42,186 nt of DNA from Candidatus Enterocloster excrementipullorum (GTDB lineage: Bacteria; Bacillota; Clostridia; Lachnospirales; Lachnospiraceae). The translations under genes and the position numbers were made by a program. Below, piece by piece: positions 1-7,097 of the stretch. The stretch is from assembly GCA_019119575.1 (NCBI GenBank), contig DWWT01000012.1, positions 1-42,186 on the forward strand, in the 5' to 3' direction. Numbering within the stretch: position 1 is the first letter of the stretch; each line of letters begins with the position of its first letter. The notes under the pieces were generated by a model, which worked only from the letters and a program-made list of their open reading frames with translations, did not search any database and had not been told where the DNA came from.

Positions 1-1103
1 ATCTGTTTATTTCAAGGATAAAAAAATATGGAAGTGCGGGAAAAATTACCGCGATTATCAAGGGAAATATCCGGTGATTTTTATTACGTTCAAGGATGTA
101 AAACGGGACACGTGGGAGGAAACCTATACCCATATTTCGAAAATCGTGCGGGAAGAATTTGAACGGCACAGGGAATTGCTTGACAGCCCACGCTGCAGCA
201 GGTATGAAAAGGAATATTTTAAAAATATGCTTGAAGGGAAGGCGGACAGCACAGATGTGATGACTTCCCTGCAAAAGCTCTCGCAGATGCTGGACGAGCA
301 CTATGGCATTGGGCCGATTATTATTATTGATGAGTATGATACGCCCATTCAGCAGGGATATATGCAGGGCTTTTATGATGAAGTGATTCTTTTTATGCGC
401 AATCTGTTTTCCGGCGGGCTGAATAATCTTGCTGTCAATTCGATCTTAGACAGCCGGTACAGCGAATATTTTGGGTTTACACCGGAGGAAGTAAAAGAAA
501 TTGCCCGCTATTACGGTGCACAAGAGAAATACGAGGAGATTTGTGCATGGTATGACGGATACCGGTTCGGCAGCTCGGAAATATTTAATCCGTGGTCAGT
601 CATAAACTATTTCAGAAATCATTGCCGGCCCCGGGCTTTCTGGCAGTCTACGGGCAATAATGAAATTATCGGCGAGATTCTGGCGGATGCAGATGCGGAC
701 ATTTATGAGCATCTCAATGAACTGCTGCAGGGAAAGTCAATTTTGACATACATCGACACAGGGGTGATTTATCCCCAGATTCGGAATAATCCTTCATCTG
801 TGTACAGCTTTTTGCTGGTTGCAGGATATCTGAAGGCACTGAAAGCGGAGACGGCGTTTGGCGGCGATTATATGTGCGAGGTATCGCTGCCCAATCGGGA
901 GATTGCGGTTGTCTACAATAAAGAGATACTGCAGAAGCTGGAATATATGATTCCACAGGCTACGGCGGTTTCTGTTCAGGAAGCACCAGATTGAGGAACG
1001 CAGATACGATGCGGAGCTGTCCGCGAGGGGAATCAAGGCCATATTAAAATATGGGGTTGCGTTCAGCGGAAAGCAGGTTGAGATTTCGGGAATTTATCAT
1101 TGA
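1..1103 (+). pseudogene. Decayed AAA-ATPase-like / PD-(D/E)XK nuclease family gene, cut at the window start
   Basis: The reading frame is open from base 2, so the gene starts before the window. The visible protein carries the Walker-B-like IIIIDEYDTPI (about 307-345) and the CAWYDGYRFG and NPWSVINYF blocks of the AAA-ATPase-like proteins with a C-terminal nuclease domain (PF09820/PF08011). Two lesions are inferred from recalled homologues. About 30 residues seem missing where NLFSGGL joins directly to NNLAVNSILDSRYS (near 409-423). After about 960 the nuclease core is absent: the frame ends at 994, but the family's usual C-terminus (GIKAILKYGVAFSGKQVEIS) continues in another frame from about 975 to the stop at 1101-1103. 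The gene is therefore very probably non-functional. These proteins are often multicopy in Clostridia and Bacteroidetes, and their role is not established. Confidence 0.8.
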
Positions 1104-1129
1104 CTAACACCCAAAATTCTGGATACAAT
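1100..1129 (+). promoter_or_regulatory. Sigma-A-type promoter of the first feoA-like gene
   Basis: TTGACT (1100-1105), an 18-base spacer and TACAAT (1124-1129) predict a start near 1136, only about 14 bases before the GAGGGGTG ribosome site of the gene at 1150. The -35 box overlaps the stop codon of the decayed gene upstream. A CTAA half-site follows the -35 box, but there is no complete TTAG-N6-CTAA dyad here. Confidence 0.55.
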
Positions 1130-1149
1130 AATTCCAGAGGGGTGATTTT

Positions 1150-1362
1150 ATGGAGTCTTTGTCAAATGCCCGAAGAGGCGAAACGTGTACCATCAAGTGG
1201 ATGTTCGGCAGTCCGGTGCATCTTGCGTGGATGGATGAACTCCATATGCGTCCGGGCAGTCAGGTGACGGTGATTCAGAATACGATGGGGAGCCTGATTG
1301 TCGGCGTGGACGGCCGGCGCCTGGCGGTGAGCCGGGATGCGGCGGATCAGATAAAATATTGA
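1150..1362 (+). CDS. feoA: FeoA-like SH3-fold protein (first copy)
   Basis: A 70-residue protein of FeoA size. It has the typical order of a short N-terminal strand, a DELHMRPGSQVTVIQN stretch and a C-terminal GSLIVGVDGRRLAVSRDAADQI block, which is the SH3-like beta-barrel of FeoA. FeoA proteins bind or modulate the cytosolic domain of the ferrous iron transporter FeoB. The start is supported by GAGGGGTG 7-8 bases upstream. It is a free-standing gene with its own promoter and a terminator after it. A second FeoA-like gene (4691) sits closer to feoB, so this copy may serve a regulatory role or the neighbouring metal ATPase. Family assignment is firm; its exact partner is inferred. Confidence 0.82.
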   Translation: MESLSNARRGETCTIKWMFGSPVHLAWMDELHMRPGSQVTVIQNTMGSLIVGVDGRRLAVSRDAADQIKY

Positions 1363-1371
1363 GATAAAATA

Positions 1372-1402
1372 TTGACAATTCAGTTAGATGGTGCTAATCT
1401 AA
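1372..1402 (+). promoter_or_regulatory. Promoter overlapped by a DtxR-like dyad operator
   Basis: TTGACA (1372-1377), a 17-base spacer and TAATCT (1395-1400) form a strong promoter. Its spacer and -10 box lie inside TTAGATGGTGCTAATCTAA (1384-1402). That 19-mer contains an exact TTAG-N6-CTAA dyad (1384-1397) and matches the classical DtxR/IdeR box at 13 of 19 positions by hand alignment. A protein bound here would block RNA polymerase. The promoter would drive the Fur-like gene at 1546. Confidence 0.7.
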
Positions 1403-1446
1403 AATGCAGTTGGAAACGTTAGGAAATTCTAACTGCATTTTTTATT
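1402..1446 (+). terminator. Intrinsic terminator of the first feoA-like gene
   Basis: AAATGCAGTT (1402-1411) pairs perfectly with AACTGCATTT (1431-1440), and a run of T follows. The loop contains a second exact TTAG-N6-CTAA dyad. The expected start of the promoter at 1372-1400 falls inside the left arm, so only transcripts arriving from feoA can form the full hairpin, while new transcripts keep about 6 of 10 pairs. Confidence 0.7.
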
Positions 1447-1468
1447 TCCTGCGGTTAGCTTAAACTTA
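1419..1468 (+). promoter_or_regulatory. Additional TTAG-N6-CTAA operators upstream of the Fur-like gene
   Basis: An exact TTAG-N6-CTAA dyad lies at 1419-1432, and a near copy, TTAG-N6-CTTA, at 1455-1468. Both sit between the promoter at 1372-1400 and the gene at 1546. The second has the same N6 (CTTAAA) as the site upstream of the second feoA at 4620-4633. No further promoter is clear up to 1546. Confidence 0.5.
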
Positions 1469-1545
1469 CTGCTCTCCAATCTGGCAGGAAACGTATTGCA
1501 AGAGAGAAATTCCGCAGACCGGCTTTATGGATAGGAGGAAGCACA

Positions 1546-1818
1546 ATGACGGATCAGAAGGAAATGATTATCAGCGAGCTCCAGAAGAATGGAAAGCGCA
1601 TTACGGATCAGAGAAGGATCCTGTTGGATGTGATTCTGGAAGGAAAGTGGTCCAGCTGTAAGGAGATTTATTATATGGCATCGAAGCGGGACCCGTCCAT
1701 CGGGCTGGCCACCGTGTACCGCATGGTAGCTGTCCTGGAGGAGATGGGATTTCTCAGAAAAGGCTACCGGTACTACTATCCGGGAAGCAAAAGAGGAGAG
1801 GAGAAGGAGGTTTTCTGA
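1546..1818 (+). CDS. Short Fur-family winged-helix protein
   Basis: A 90-residue protein with the DNA-binding half of the Fur family: GKRITDQRRILLDVIL (helix 1-2), SSCKEIYYMASKRDPSIGLATVYRMVAVLEEMGFL (recognition helix and wing). It ends after the wing at YRYYYPGSKRGEEKEVF. The C-terminal dimerisation domain with its metal-binding His/Cys cluster is absent, against about 140-150 residues for ordinary Fur. I recall similar short Fur-like proteins beside feo genes in Clostridia, so the short form is probably natural rather than truncated. The start has GGAGG about 7 bases upstream. It probably regulates iron genes, but how it senses metal without the C-terminal domain is unclear; it may need a partner. 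Confidence 0.75.
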   Translation: MTDQKEMIISELQKNGKRITDQRRILLDVILEGKWSSCKEIYYMASKRDPSIGLATVYRMVAVLEEMGFLRKGYRYYYPGSKRGEEKEVF

Positions 1819-1850
1819 ACAGTGGTGAGAAGATTTCTCAATAACGAGCA

Positions 1851-1886
1851 TTAGATTTGACTAACTGTTTGGCGGTCTGCTAGAGT
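1851..1886 (+). promoter_or_regulatory. Promoter and TTAG-N6-CTAA operator of the small-membrane-protein/ATPase operon
   Basis: TTGACT (1857-1862), an 18-base spacer and TAGAGT (1881-1886). An exact TTAG-N6-CTAA dyad (1851-1864) covers the -35 box. The predicted start near 1893 would give one transcript covering 1954-4562. Confidence 0.6.
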
Positions 1887-1953
1887 GTACTTGTATCAAA
1901 TGTAAACCGCATGTAAAAAACAGGCGTAAAATCTGAAAGGACAGTGATGCGAG

Positions 1954-2034
1954 ATGAAAAAGCACCGGTTTTGGGCATGGGCCATGGTGTTTTGCTTATT
2001 CATGACCATTTACACTGGATACAAACATAAATAG
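1954..2034 (+). CDS. 26-residue single-span membrane peptide
   Basis: A very short frame from ATG 1954 to TAG 2032-2034. It has a positive start (MKKHRFW), a hydrophobic core (AWAMVFCLFMTIYTG) and a positive end (YKHK), which is the pattern of a single-pass small membrane protein. It lies 18 bases before the next gene in the same transcript; its own ribosome site is only moderate (GAAAGGACAGTG, 1936-1947). I have a loose recollection of similar tiny proteins near feo and ATPase genes in Lachnospiraceae, but cannot name the family with certainty. It may be a helper of the neighbouring membrane protein or ATPase. Translation is plausible but unproven. Confidence 0.55.
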   Translation: MKKHRFWAWAMVFCLFMTIYTGYKHK

Positions 2035-2052
2035 CAGCAGGAGGAAAAGACG

Positions 2053-2361
2053 ATGATAAACGAGTCAACGGTTAAAAAAATCGGATTGTTTGCAGGAGGT
2101 GTCCTGTTTGGAACCGCAGGGGTTAAGGTACTTGCCAGCGCGGATGCCAAGAAATTTTATATCAACTGCCTGGCCGCGGGACTTAGGGCAAAGGACTGCG
2201 TGATGACCACGGCCACCTCCATTCAGGAGAACGCGGAGGATATCCTTGCGGAGGCAAAGGAGATCAATGGGAAGCGGGCCGCAGAGGTCTTTGAGGATGA
2301 AAGCGCACGGGAAGAGAGCGGCGCGGCGGAAGAGACATCCGAAGAGGAAGCGGCGGAGTAA
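2053..2361 (+). CDS. Small glycine-rich membrane protein (DUF6110-like), candidate FezA-type ferrosome protein
   Basis: A 102-residue protein. Residues 9-30 form one hydrophobic segment rich in spaced small residues (IGLFAGGVLFGTAGVKVLAS), a GxxxG-like pattern favouring helix packing. A conserved amphipathic stretch follows (KKFYINCLAAGLRAKDCVMTTATSIQENAEDILAEAKEINGKRA), and the tail is a variable Glu/Ala-rich acidic region. I recognise the family as DUF6110, always small and often next to a P1B ATPase. In Clostridioides difficile a small membrane protein (FezA) and a P1B6 ATPase (FezB), repressed by iron and Fur, are needed for ferrosomes. The matching gene pair and iron context suggest the same role here. 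Orthology to FezA itself was not tested. The start has CAGGAGG about 9 bases upstream. Confidence 0.7.
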   Translation: MINESTVKKIGLFAGGVLFGTAGVKVLASADAKKFYINCLAAGLRAKDCVMTTATSIQENAEDILAEAKEINGKRAAEVFEDESAREESGAAEETSEEEAAE

Positions 2362-2375
2362 GCGGTACATAGACG

Positions 2376-2398
2376 GCCTGGGGAACACTTCCCCGGGC
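2376..2398 (+). other. Hairpin between the small membrane protein gene and the ATPase gene
   Basis: GCCTGGGGAA (2376-2385) pairs with TTCCCCGGGC (2389-2398) around a 3-base loop, with one G-T pair. The following GTTCTTTCT is only moderately T-rich. It is probably a leaky terminator or an mRNA-stabilising end that makes the upstream protein more abundant than the ATPase. Confidence 0.5.
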
Positions 2399-2483
2399 GT
2401 TCTTTCTGTAGCGGCAATTCTGCAGCGGGACTTCTGTCCGGCTGCGGATAAACGTATATTGGCAGGATGCGAGGTGGCAGAGA

Positions 2484-4562
2484 ATGAAATTTGTAATTAA
2501 ACACGAGATACGGGGCAGGCTCCGCTTTCATCTGTTCCAGAAACGGATGACGGTCCGTCAGGCGGATATGCTCCAGTATTATCTCACCGCACTTCCGGGC
2601 GTAAAAAGTGCGAAGGTCTATGAGCTCACGGCGGACGCCGCGGTGGTTTACGAAGGAGACCGGGAAGCGATTATCCGGGCGGTGCGGCATTTTTCTTATG
2701 AGAATGAGGGGACGGCGGGATTGGTTCCGGCAAACAGCGGGCGTGCCTTAAACGCGGAGTACAAGAGCCGGCTGGTGGGAAAAATCCTGCTGCGGGCATT
2801 TACAAAGCTGTTTCTCCCGGCAGGCATCCGGGCAGCCTATAATTCCCTCCAGGCGGTGCGCTACCTGGCAAAGGGCGGGCGGTGTCTGTTAAAGAGACGG
2901 CTGGAGGTGGAGGTGCTGGACGCGACAGCCATCGGCGTGTCCCTGCTGCGCCGGGATTTTGACACCGCAGGCTCCGTCATGTTCCTCCTGGGTGTGGGAG
3001 AGCTTTTGGAGGAGTGGACCCACAAAAAATCGGTAGGGGATCTGGCGCGGAGCATGTCCCTCAATATCGATAAGGTGTGGCAGAAGACAGCGGACTCCGA
3101 GGTGCTGGTGCCCCTCTCGTCCATAAAAGAGGGGGATCTGGTGGTAGTGCACGTGGGCACGGTGATTCCTCTGGACGGAGTTGTGGAATCCGGGGAGGCC
3201 ATGATCAACCAGGCATCCATGACCGGCGAATCCCTCCCCGTGAAGAAGGAAAAGGGCATGTACGTGTACGCGGGAACCGCCCTGGAGGAAGGGGAGATTA
3301 CCATCCGCGTAAAGAAGGCCGCGGGCTCCACGCGGTTTGAGCGGATTGTCACTATGATCGAGGAATCGGAGAAGCTGAAGTCCTCGGTGGAGGGAAAGGC
3401 TGCCACGCTGGCGGATGCCCTGGTGCCCTACAGCTTTGGGGGAACCATTCTCACCTGGCTTCTCACGCGGAACATTACGAAGGCCATCTCGGTGCTGATG
3501 GTGGACTTTTCCTGCGCATTGAAGCTTTCCATCCCTCTGGCTGTTCTGTCCGCCATGCGGGAGGCGGGAAGCTATCACATCACGGTGAAGGGCGGAAAAT
3601 ACATGGAGGCGGTGGCCCAGGCGGACACCATTGTATTTGACAAGACGGGAACCCTGACAAAGGCAAAGCCACGGGTGGCCGATGTGGTTTCCTTTAACGG
3701 AATGGAGAAAAATGAGCTCCTGCGGATTGCGGCCTGCCTGGAGGAACATTTCCCCCATTCCATGGCAAACGCTGTGGTGAGCGAGGCCAGGAGGCGCGGG
3801 CTGGTTCACGAGGAGATGCACTCCCGGGTGGACTATATTGTGGCCCACGGCATCGCCACCTATGTGGGGGAGGAGCGCGTGATTATCGGCAGCCATCACT
3901 TTGTATTTGAGGATGAGCGGGCGCGGATTCCCCGGGGGCGGGAGGCTGATTTTGAGTCCCTTCCCGCAGAGTATTCCCACCTGTATATGGCAATCGGCGG
4001 GGAACTGGCGGCGGTCATCCTCATCGAGGATCCTCTCAGGGAAGAAGCGGGGGAGGTGATTTGCGGGCTGCGCAGCCTGGGAATCCGGCAGATTGTCATG
4101 ATGACCGGCGACAGCGAGCGCACGGCCCGGGCCATCGCTGCCCGCGTGGGCGTGGACAAGTATTTTTCAGAGGTGCTTCCCGAGGACAAAGCGGACTTTG
4201 TGGAGCGGGAGAAAATGGCCGGGCACAAGGTGATCATGGTGGGAGACGGAATCAATGACTCCCCGGCTCTTTCAGCGGCGGACGCGGGCATCGCCATCAG
4301 CGAGGGAGCGGAGATTGCCAGGGAGATTGCGGACATCACCATATCCGAGGACGATCTGTACCAGCTTGTCACCCTGAAAGCCATCAGCAGGGGGCTCATG
4401 GGGAGAATCCATGGGAGTTACCGCTTTGTGATCGCCTTCAATCTGGGGCTTATTTTCCTGGGAGTAGGAGGCGCGGTAACGCCGGCCACATCGGCCTTCC
4501 TGCACAATGCGTCCACGGTGGGCATCAGTCTGCGCAATATGACGAATCTCCTGAAAACGTGA
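2484..4562 (+). CDS. P1B-type metal ATPase lacking the CPC motif, candidate FezB ferrosome ATPase
   Basis: A 692-residue P-type ATPase. Residues 1-70 resemble a degenerate HMA fold (IKHEIRGRLRFHL) without CxxC. The actuator TGES is at 247-250, the phosphorylation site DKTGT starts at Asp386, the HP-like element is HFPHSMA, and the hinge is GDGINDSPAL (587-596). In the metal-binding membrane helix the usual CPC is replaced by FSC (VDFSCALKLSIP, Cys344). Copper and zinc exporters keep CPC, so those substrates are unlikely. This CPx-less type agrees with the P1B-6 group, which includes FezB of ferrosomes. Position between feo genes and beside a FezA-like membrane protein supports iron as substrate. 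The start has GAGGTGG 6 bases upstream. The final helices end at ISLRNMTNLLKT. ATPase identity is certain; the ferrosome role is inferred. Confidence 0.88.
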   Translation: MKFVIKHEIRGRLRFHLFQKRMTVRQADMLQYYLTALPGVKSAKVYELTADAAVVYEGDREAIIRAVRHFSYENEGTAGLVPANSGRALNAEYKSRLVGKILLRAFTKLFLPAGIRAAYNSLQAVRYLAKGGRCLLKRRLEVEVLDATAIGVSLLRRDFDTAGSVMFLLGVGELLEEWTHKKSVGDLARSMSLNIDKVWQKTADSEVLVPLSSIKEGDLVVVHVGTVIPLDGVVESGEAMINQASMTGESLPVKKEKGMYVYAGTALEEGEITIRVKKAAGSTRFERIVTMIEESEKLKSSVEGKAATLADALVPYSFGGTILTWLLTRNITKAISVLMVDFSCALKLSIPLAVLSAMREAGSYHITVKGGKYMEAVAQADTIVFDKTGTLTKAKPRVADVVSFNGMEKNELLRIAACLEEHFPHSMANAVVSEARRRGLVHEEMHSRVDYIVAHGIATYVGEERVIIGSHHFVFEDERARIPRGREADFESLPAEYSHLYMAIGGELAAVILIEDPLREEAGEVICGLRSLGIRQIVMMTGDSERTARAIAARVGVDKYFSEVLPEDKADFVEREKMAGHKVIMVGDGINDSPALSAADAGIAISEGAEIAREIADITISEDDLYQLVTLKAISRGLMGRIHGSYRFVIAFNLGLIFLGVGGAVTPATSAFLHNASTVGISLRNMTNLLKT

Positions 4563-4602
4563 TGGTTCAGGACGGCGAGATCAGGACGGCGAAAAATAGG
4601 TA

Positions 4603-4633
4603 TTGACAAATGAAGCTAGTTAGCTTAAACTAT
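4603..4633 (+). promoter_or_regulatory. Promoter with overlapping dyad operator for the second feoA
   Basis: TTGACA (4603-4608), a 17-base spacer and TAAACT (4626-4631). The dyad TAGTTAGCTTAAACTA (4617-4632) covers the -10 box and holds TTAG-N6-CTAT at 4620-4633, a one-base variant of the repeated operator. The layout copies that of the promoter at 1372-1402. Confidence 0.65.
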
Positions 4634-4690
4634 TCATGGTTGATGAAAAACGGTTCCCGAACAGAACGGGAGCCGAGAGGAGCGGATACT

Positions 4691-4903
4691 ATGACTTTGT
4701 TGGATGCCAAAGAAGGCGAAGTATACACGATAAAAGATATTTCCACCGATGATGAGGAGCTGCAGGCGTTTCTGTTCTCGCTTGGCTGCTACAGCGGAGA
4801 ACCGATCACCGTAGTCTCGCATCTGAAGGGCGGCTGCGTGGTCTCGATTAAGGACGGAAGGTACAATATTGATACTGATTTAGCGAAAGCTATTTCAATA
4901 TAA
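4691..4903 (+). CDS. feoA: FeoA ferrous iron transport accessory protein (second copy)
   Basis: A 70-residue FeoA-like protein: LLDAKEGEVYTIKDIS, then FLFSLGCYSGEPITVVSHLKGGCVVSIKDGRYNIDTDLAKAISI. The SLGCYSGEPITVV block matches the usual L-G-(I/M)xxGxxIxV core of FeoA. The frame is open further upstream to 4610, but the upstream ATG lies inside the promoter; ATG 4691 has GAGAGGAGC about 8 bases before it and gives the family length. It is next to feoB (5002) and is the more likely FeoB partner of the two copies. A terminator and a separate operator region lie between them, so the two genes can also be transcribed separately. Confidence 0.87.
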   Translation: MTLLDAKEGEVYTIKDISTDDEELQAFLFSLGCYSGEPITVVSHLKGGCVVSIKDGRYNIDTDLAKAISI

Positions 4904-4904
4904 A

Positions 4905-4933
4905 AAATGGTGATTGGGTTCACCGTTTTTTTA
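4905..4933 (+). terminator. Intrinsic terminator after the second feoA
   Basis: AATGGTGA and TCACCGTT form an 8-base stem around TTGGGT, followed by a run of T (4925-4932). It separates feoA from feoB transcripts. Confidence 0.7.
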
Positions 4934-4943
4934 AACCAATGAA

Positions 4944-4977
4944 TTAGCCGAAACTAATTTAAATTAGAATGGGCTAA
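4944..4977 (+). promoter_or_regulatory. Double TTAG-N6-CTAA operator upstream of feoB
   Basis: Two exact TTAG-N6-CTAA dyads, at 4944-4957 and 4964-4977, are separated by the six bases TTTAAA. Their inner halves create the perfect palindrome CTAATTTAAATTAG (4954-4967), and the outer arms ATTAGCC and GGCTAAT pair as well. This double site would suit two dimers of a DtxR-like repressor. The exact feoB promoter boxes inside it are not clear. Confidence 0.65.
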
Positions 4978-5001
4978 TCAAATTGAATGGAGGCGTAAGG
5001 T

Positions 5002-6999
5002 ATGAGGATTGCTTTTGCAGGAAATCCGAACAGCGGTAAGACGACTATGTACAACGCGCTCACAGGCAGAAACGAGCGTGTGGGAAACTGGGCCGGTGTT
5101 ACCGTGGAGAGAAAGGAGAGCTCGATCAAAAAGAGCTACTATGACGGAGCGGAGGAATTGGTGGCGGTAGATCTGCCGGGTGCCTATTCCATGTCTCCCT
5201 TTACTTCCGAGGAGAGTATCACCAGCAGCTATGTGAAAAATGAGAATCCGGACGCGATTATCAACATCGTGGATGCCACAAACTTGAGCCGGAGCTTGTT
5301 TTTTACCACACAGCTTTTGGAACTGGGAGTCCCGGTAGTGGTTGCCCTGAATAAGAGCGACATGACGGATAAGAAGCAGACCAAGATTGATGTAAAGCGT
5401 CTGTCCGAGAGGCTGGGCTGTCCGGTGGTAAAGACGGTTTCTACTTCTTCCGGGCACGAGGGCTTAAAAGAGGCGGTGAGCCAGGCGGCCGCGTTAAAGG
5501 GGAAAGGCCAGAAGGCGCCGTATGTGCAGGAAAATATCAATCTGCATGACAAGGCTGCGGTTGAGGCTGCCGACAGAAAGCGTTTTGAGTTTGTCAATTC
5601 CATTGTAAAGGAAGTGGAGGCCCGCAAGGTCTTTACAAAGGATAAGAACTCCCAGGATAAGATTGACGCGGTGATTACCCACAAGCTTATCGGAATTCCG
5701 CTTTTTGCGGCGATCATGTTCCTGGTATTTTACATATCCCAGTCCACATTGGGCACCTGGATTGCGGACTGGCTGGTCGCCTGGATTGAAACCTTCCAGG
5801 GCTGGGTCGGCGGCCTGATGGAGAGCGCGAACCCGTTCCTGTACGCCCTGCTGGTTGACGGCATCATCGGCGGCGTGGGCGCTGTGGTTGGTTTCCTGCC
5901 GCTCGTAATGGTTATGTATTTCCTCATCGCCCTTCTGGAGGACTGCGGCTATATGGCGCGCGCAACGGTCGTGCTGGATCCGATCTTCAAGAGAGTAGGA
6001 CTTTCCGGAAAATCCGTTATCCCCATGGTAATCGGAACCGGATGCGCGATCCCTGGCGTTATGGCCAGCCGTACCATCCGCAATGAGAGAGAGCGCCGCG
6101 CCACCGCAATGCTGACGCCTTTCATGCCCTGTGGCGCGAAACTTCCGGTGATCGCCCTGTTTGCCGGCGCGTTCTTCGCGGATGCATCCTGGGTTGGCCC
6201 CATGATGTATCTGGTGGGCATTGTGCTGATCTTCCTGGGCGCCCTGCTGGTGAAGCGGATTACCGGACAGAAATACCGCAAGTCCTTCTTCATCATTGAG
6301 CTTCCCGAGTACAAGGTGCCGAGCCTCAAGAGAGCGACGCTCTCCATGTTAAGCCGCGGCAAGGCATATATTGTTAAAGCCGGAACGATTATTCTGGTCT
6401 GCAACACAGTGGTGCAGATTATGCAGAGCTTCAACTGGCAGCTTCAGCTTGTGGAAGAGGGGATGGAGGGAACCTCCATTCTTGCGGGAATTGCCCATCC
6501 CTTCTCCATTCTGTTTATCCCGCTGGGCTTCGGCGTATGGCAGCTTGCGGCAGCAGCGATTACCGGCTTTATCGCGAAGGAGAATGTAGTCGGAACCCTG
6601 GCTGTTGTGTATGGAATAACGAACCTGATTGATACGGATGAGCTGGCATTGGTGGGCAGCGGAAATGAAGTGGCTACCGTTATGGGGCTGACAAAAGTGG
6701 CCGCTCTTGCCTATCTGATGTTTAATCTCTATACGCCGCCCTGCTTTGCCGCCCTCGGCGCCATGAATTCTGAGATGCAGAGCAAAAAATGGCTGCTCGG
6801 CGGCATCTGCCTCCAGCTGGCAACCGGCTATACGGTAGCGTTCCTGGTGTATCAGATTGGTACGCTGATCACCACCGGAAGCGTTGGGACCGCATTTGTT
6901 CCGGGCCTGATTGCGGTGGCGGTGTTTGTGGTAATTGTTGTATCGGTAATTCGCAGATCCGATGCGAAATTTGATGCGGAATACCGCCTGCAGGCGTAA
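5002..6999 (+). CDS. feoB: Ferrous iron transporter FeoB
   Basis: A 665-residue inner-membrane Fe(II) transporter. The N-terminal G-domain shows G1 GNPNSGKTT (7-15), the switch region with NWAGVTVERK (29-38), G3 DLPGAYS (57-63) and G4 NKSD (117-120). After a linker of about 80 residues the membrane part starts near residue 230 (IPLFAAIMFLVFYISQ) and carries the two conserved gate regions, including MVIGTGCAIPGVMASRTI and the later AAAAITGFIAKENVVGTLAVVYG. Length is at the short end for FeoB. ATG 5002 is preceded by GGAGG, and the G1 motif begins at residue 7 as usual. It is controlled by the double operator just upstream and followed by two HMA-domain proteins likely to handle iron or another metal. 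Confidence 0.97.
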   Translation: MRIAFAGNPNSGKTTMYNALTGRNERVGNWAGVTVERKESSIKKSYYDGAEELVAVDLPGAYSMSPFTSEESITSSYVKNENPDAIINIVDATNLSRSLFFTTQLLELGVPVVVALNKSDMTDKKQTKIDVKRLSERLGCPVVKTVSTSSGHEGLKEAVSQAAALKGKGQKAPYVQENINLHDKAAVEAADRKRFEFVNSIVKEVEARKVFTKDKNSQDKIDAVITHKLIGIPLFAAIMFLVFYISQSTLGTWIADWLVAWIETFQGWVGGLMESANPFLYALLVDGIIGGVGAVVGFLPLVMVMYFLIALLEDCGYMARATVVLDPIFKRVGLSGKSVIPMVIGTGCAIPGVMASRTIRNERERRATAMLTPFMPCGAKLPVIALFAGAFFADASWVGPMMYLVGIVLIFLGALLVKRITGQKYRKSFFIIELPEYKVPSLKRATLSMLSRGKAYIVKAGTIILVCNTVVQIMQSFNWQLQLVEEGMEGTSILAGIAHPFSILFIPLGFGVWQLAAAAITGFIAKENVVGTLAVVYGITNLIDTDELALVGSGNEVATVMGLTKVAALAYLMFNLYTPPCFAALGAMNSEMQSKKWLLGGICLQLATGYTVAFLVYQIGTLITTGSVGTAFVPGLIAVAVFVVIVVSVIRRSDAKFDAEYRLQA

Positions 7000-7011
7000 A
7001 GAGAAAAAACC

Positions 7012-7044
7012 TGCGGTGGACAGAGGGATCCTCTGTCCGCCGCA
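7012..7044 (+). other. Strong hairpin between feoB and the downstream HMA gene
   Basis: GGACAGAGG (7018-7026) pairs perfectly with CCTCTGTCC (7030-7038) around GAT, extended by TGCGGT and GCCGCA to a stem of about 15 pairs. No T run follows, so it is more likely an mRNA-stability or processing element than a full terminator. It would allow unequal levels of FeoB and the following proteins. Confidence 0.55.
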
Positions 7045-7097
7045 TTGCGCCTGTGATAAGCTTGCGTGACGAACAGAAATGGAGGACAATGTTACAT

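Noticed and set aside
2889..3980. Long open frame on the minus strand (363 codons) antisense to the metal ATPase
   Set aside because: It is a low-complexity His/Pro/Gly/Leu-rich shadow of a well-conserved plus-strand gene, with no ribosome site and no family features.
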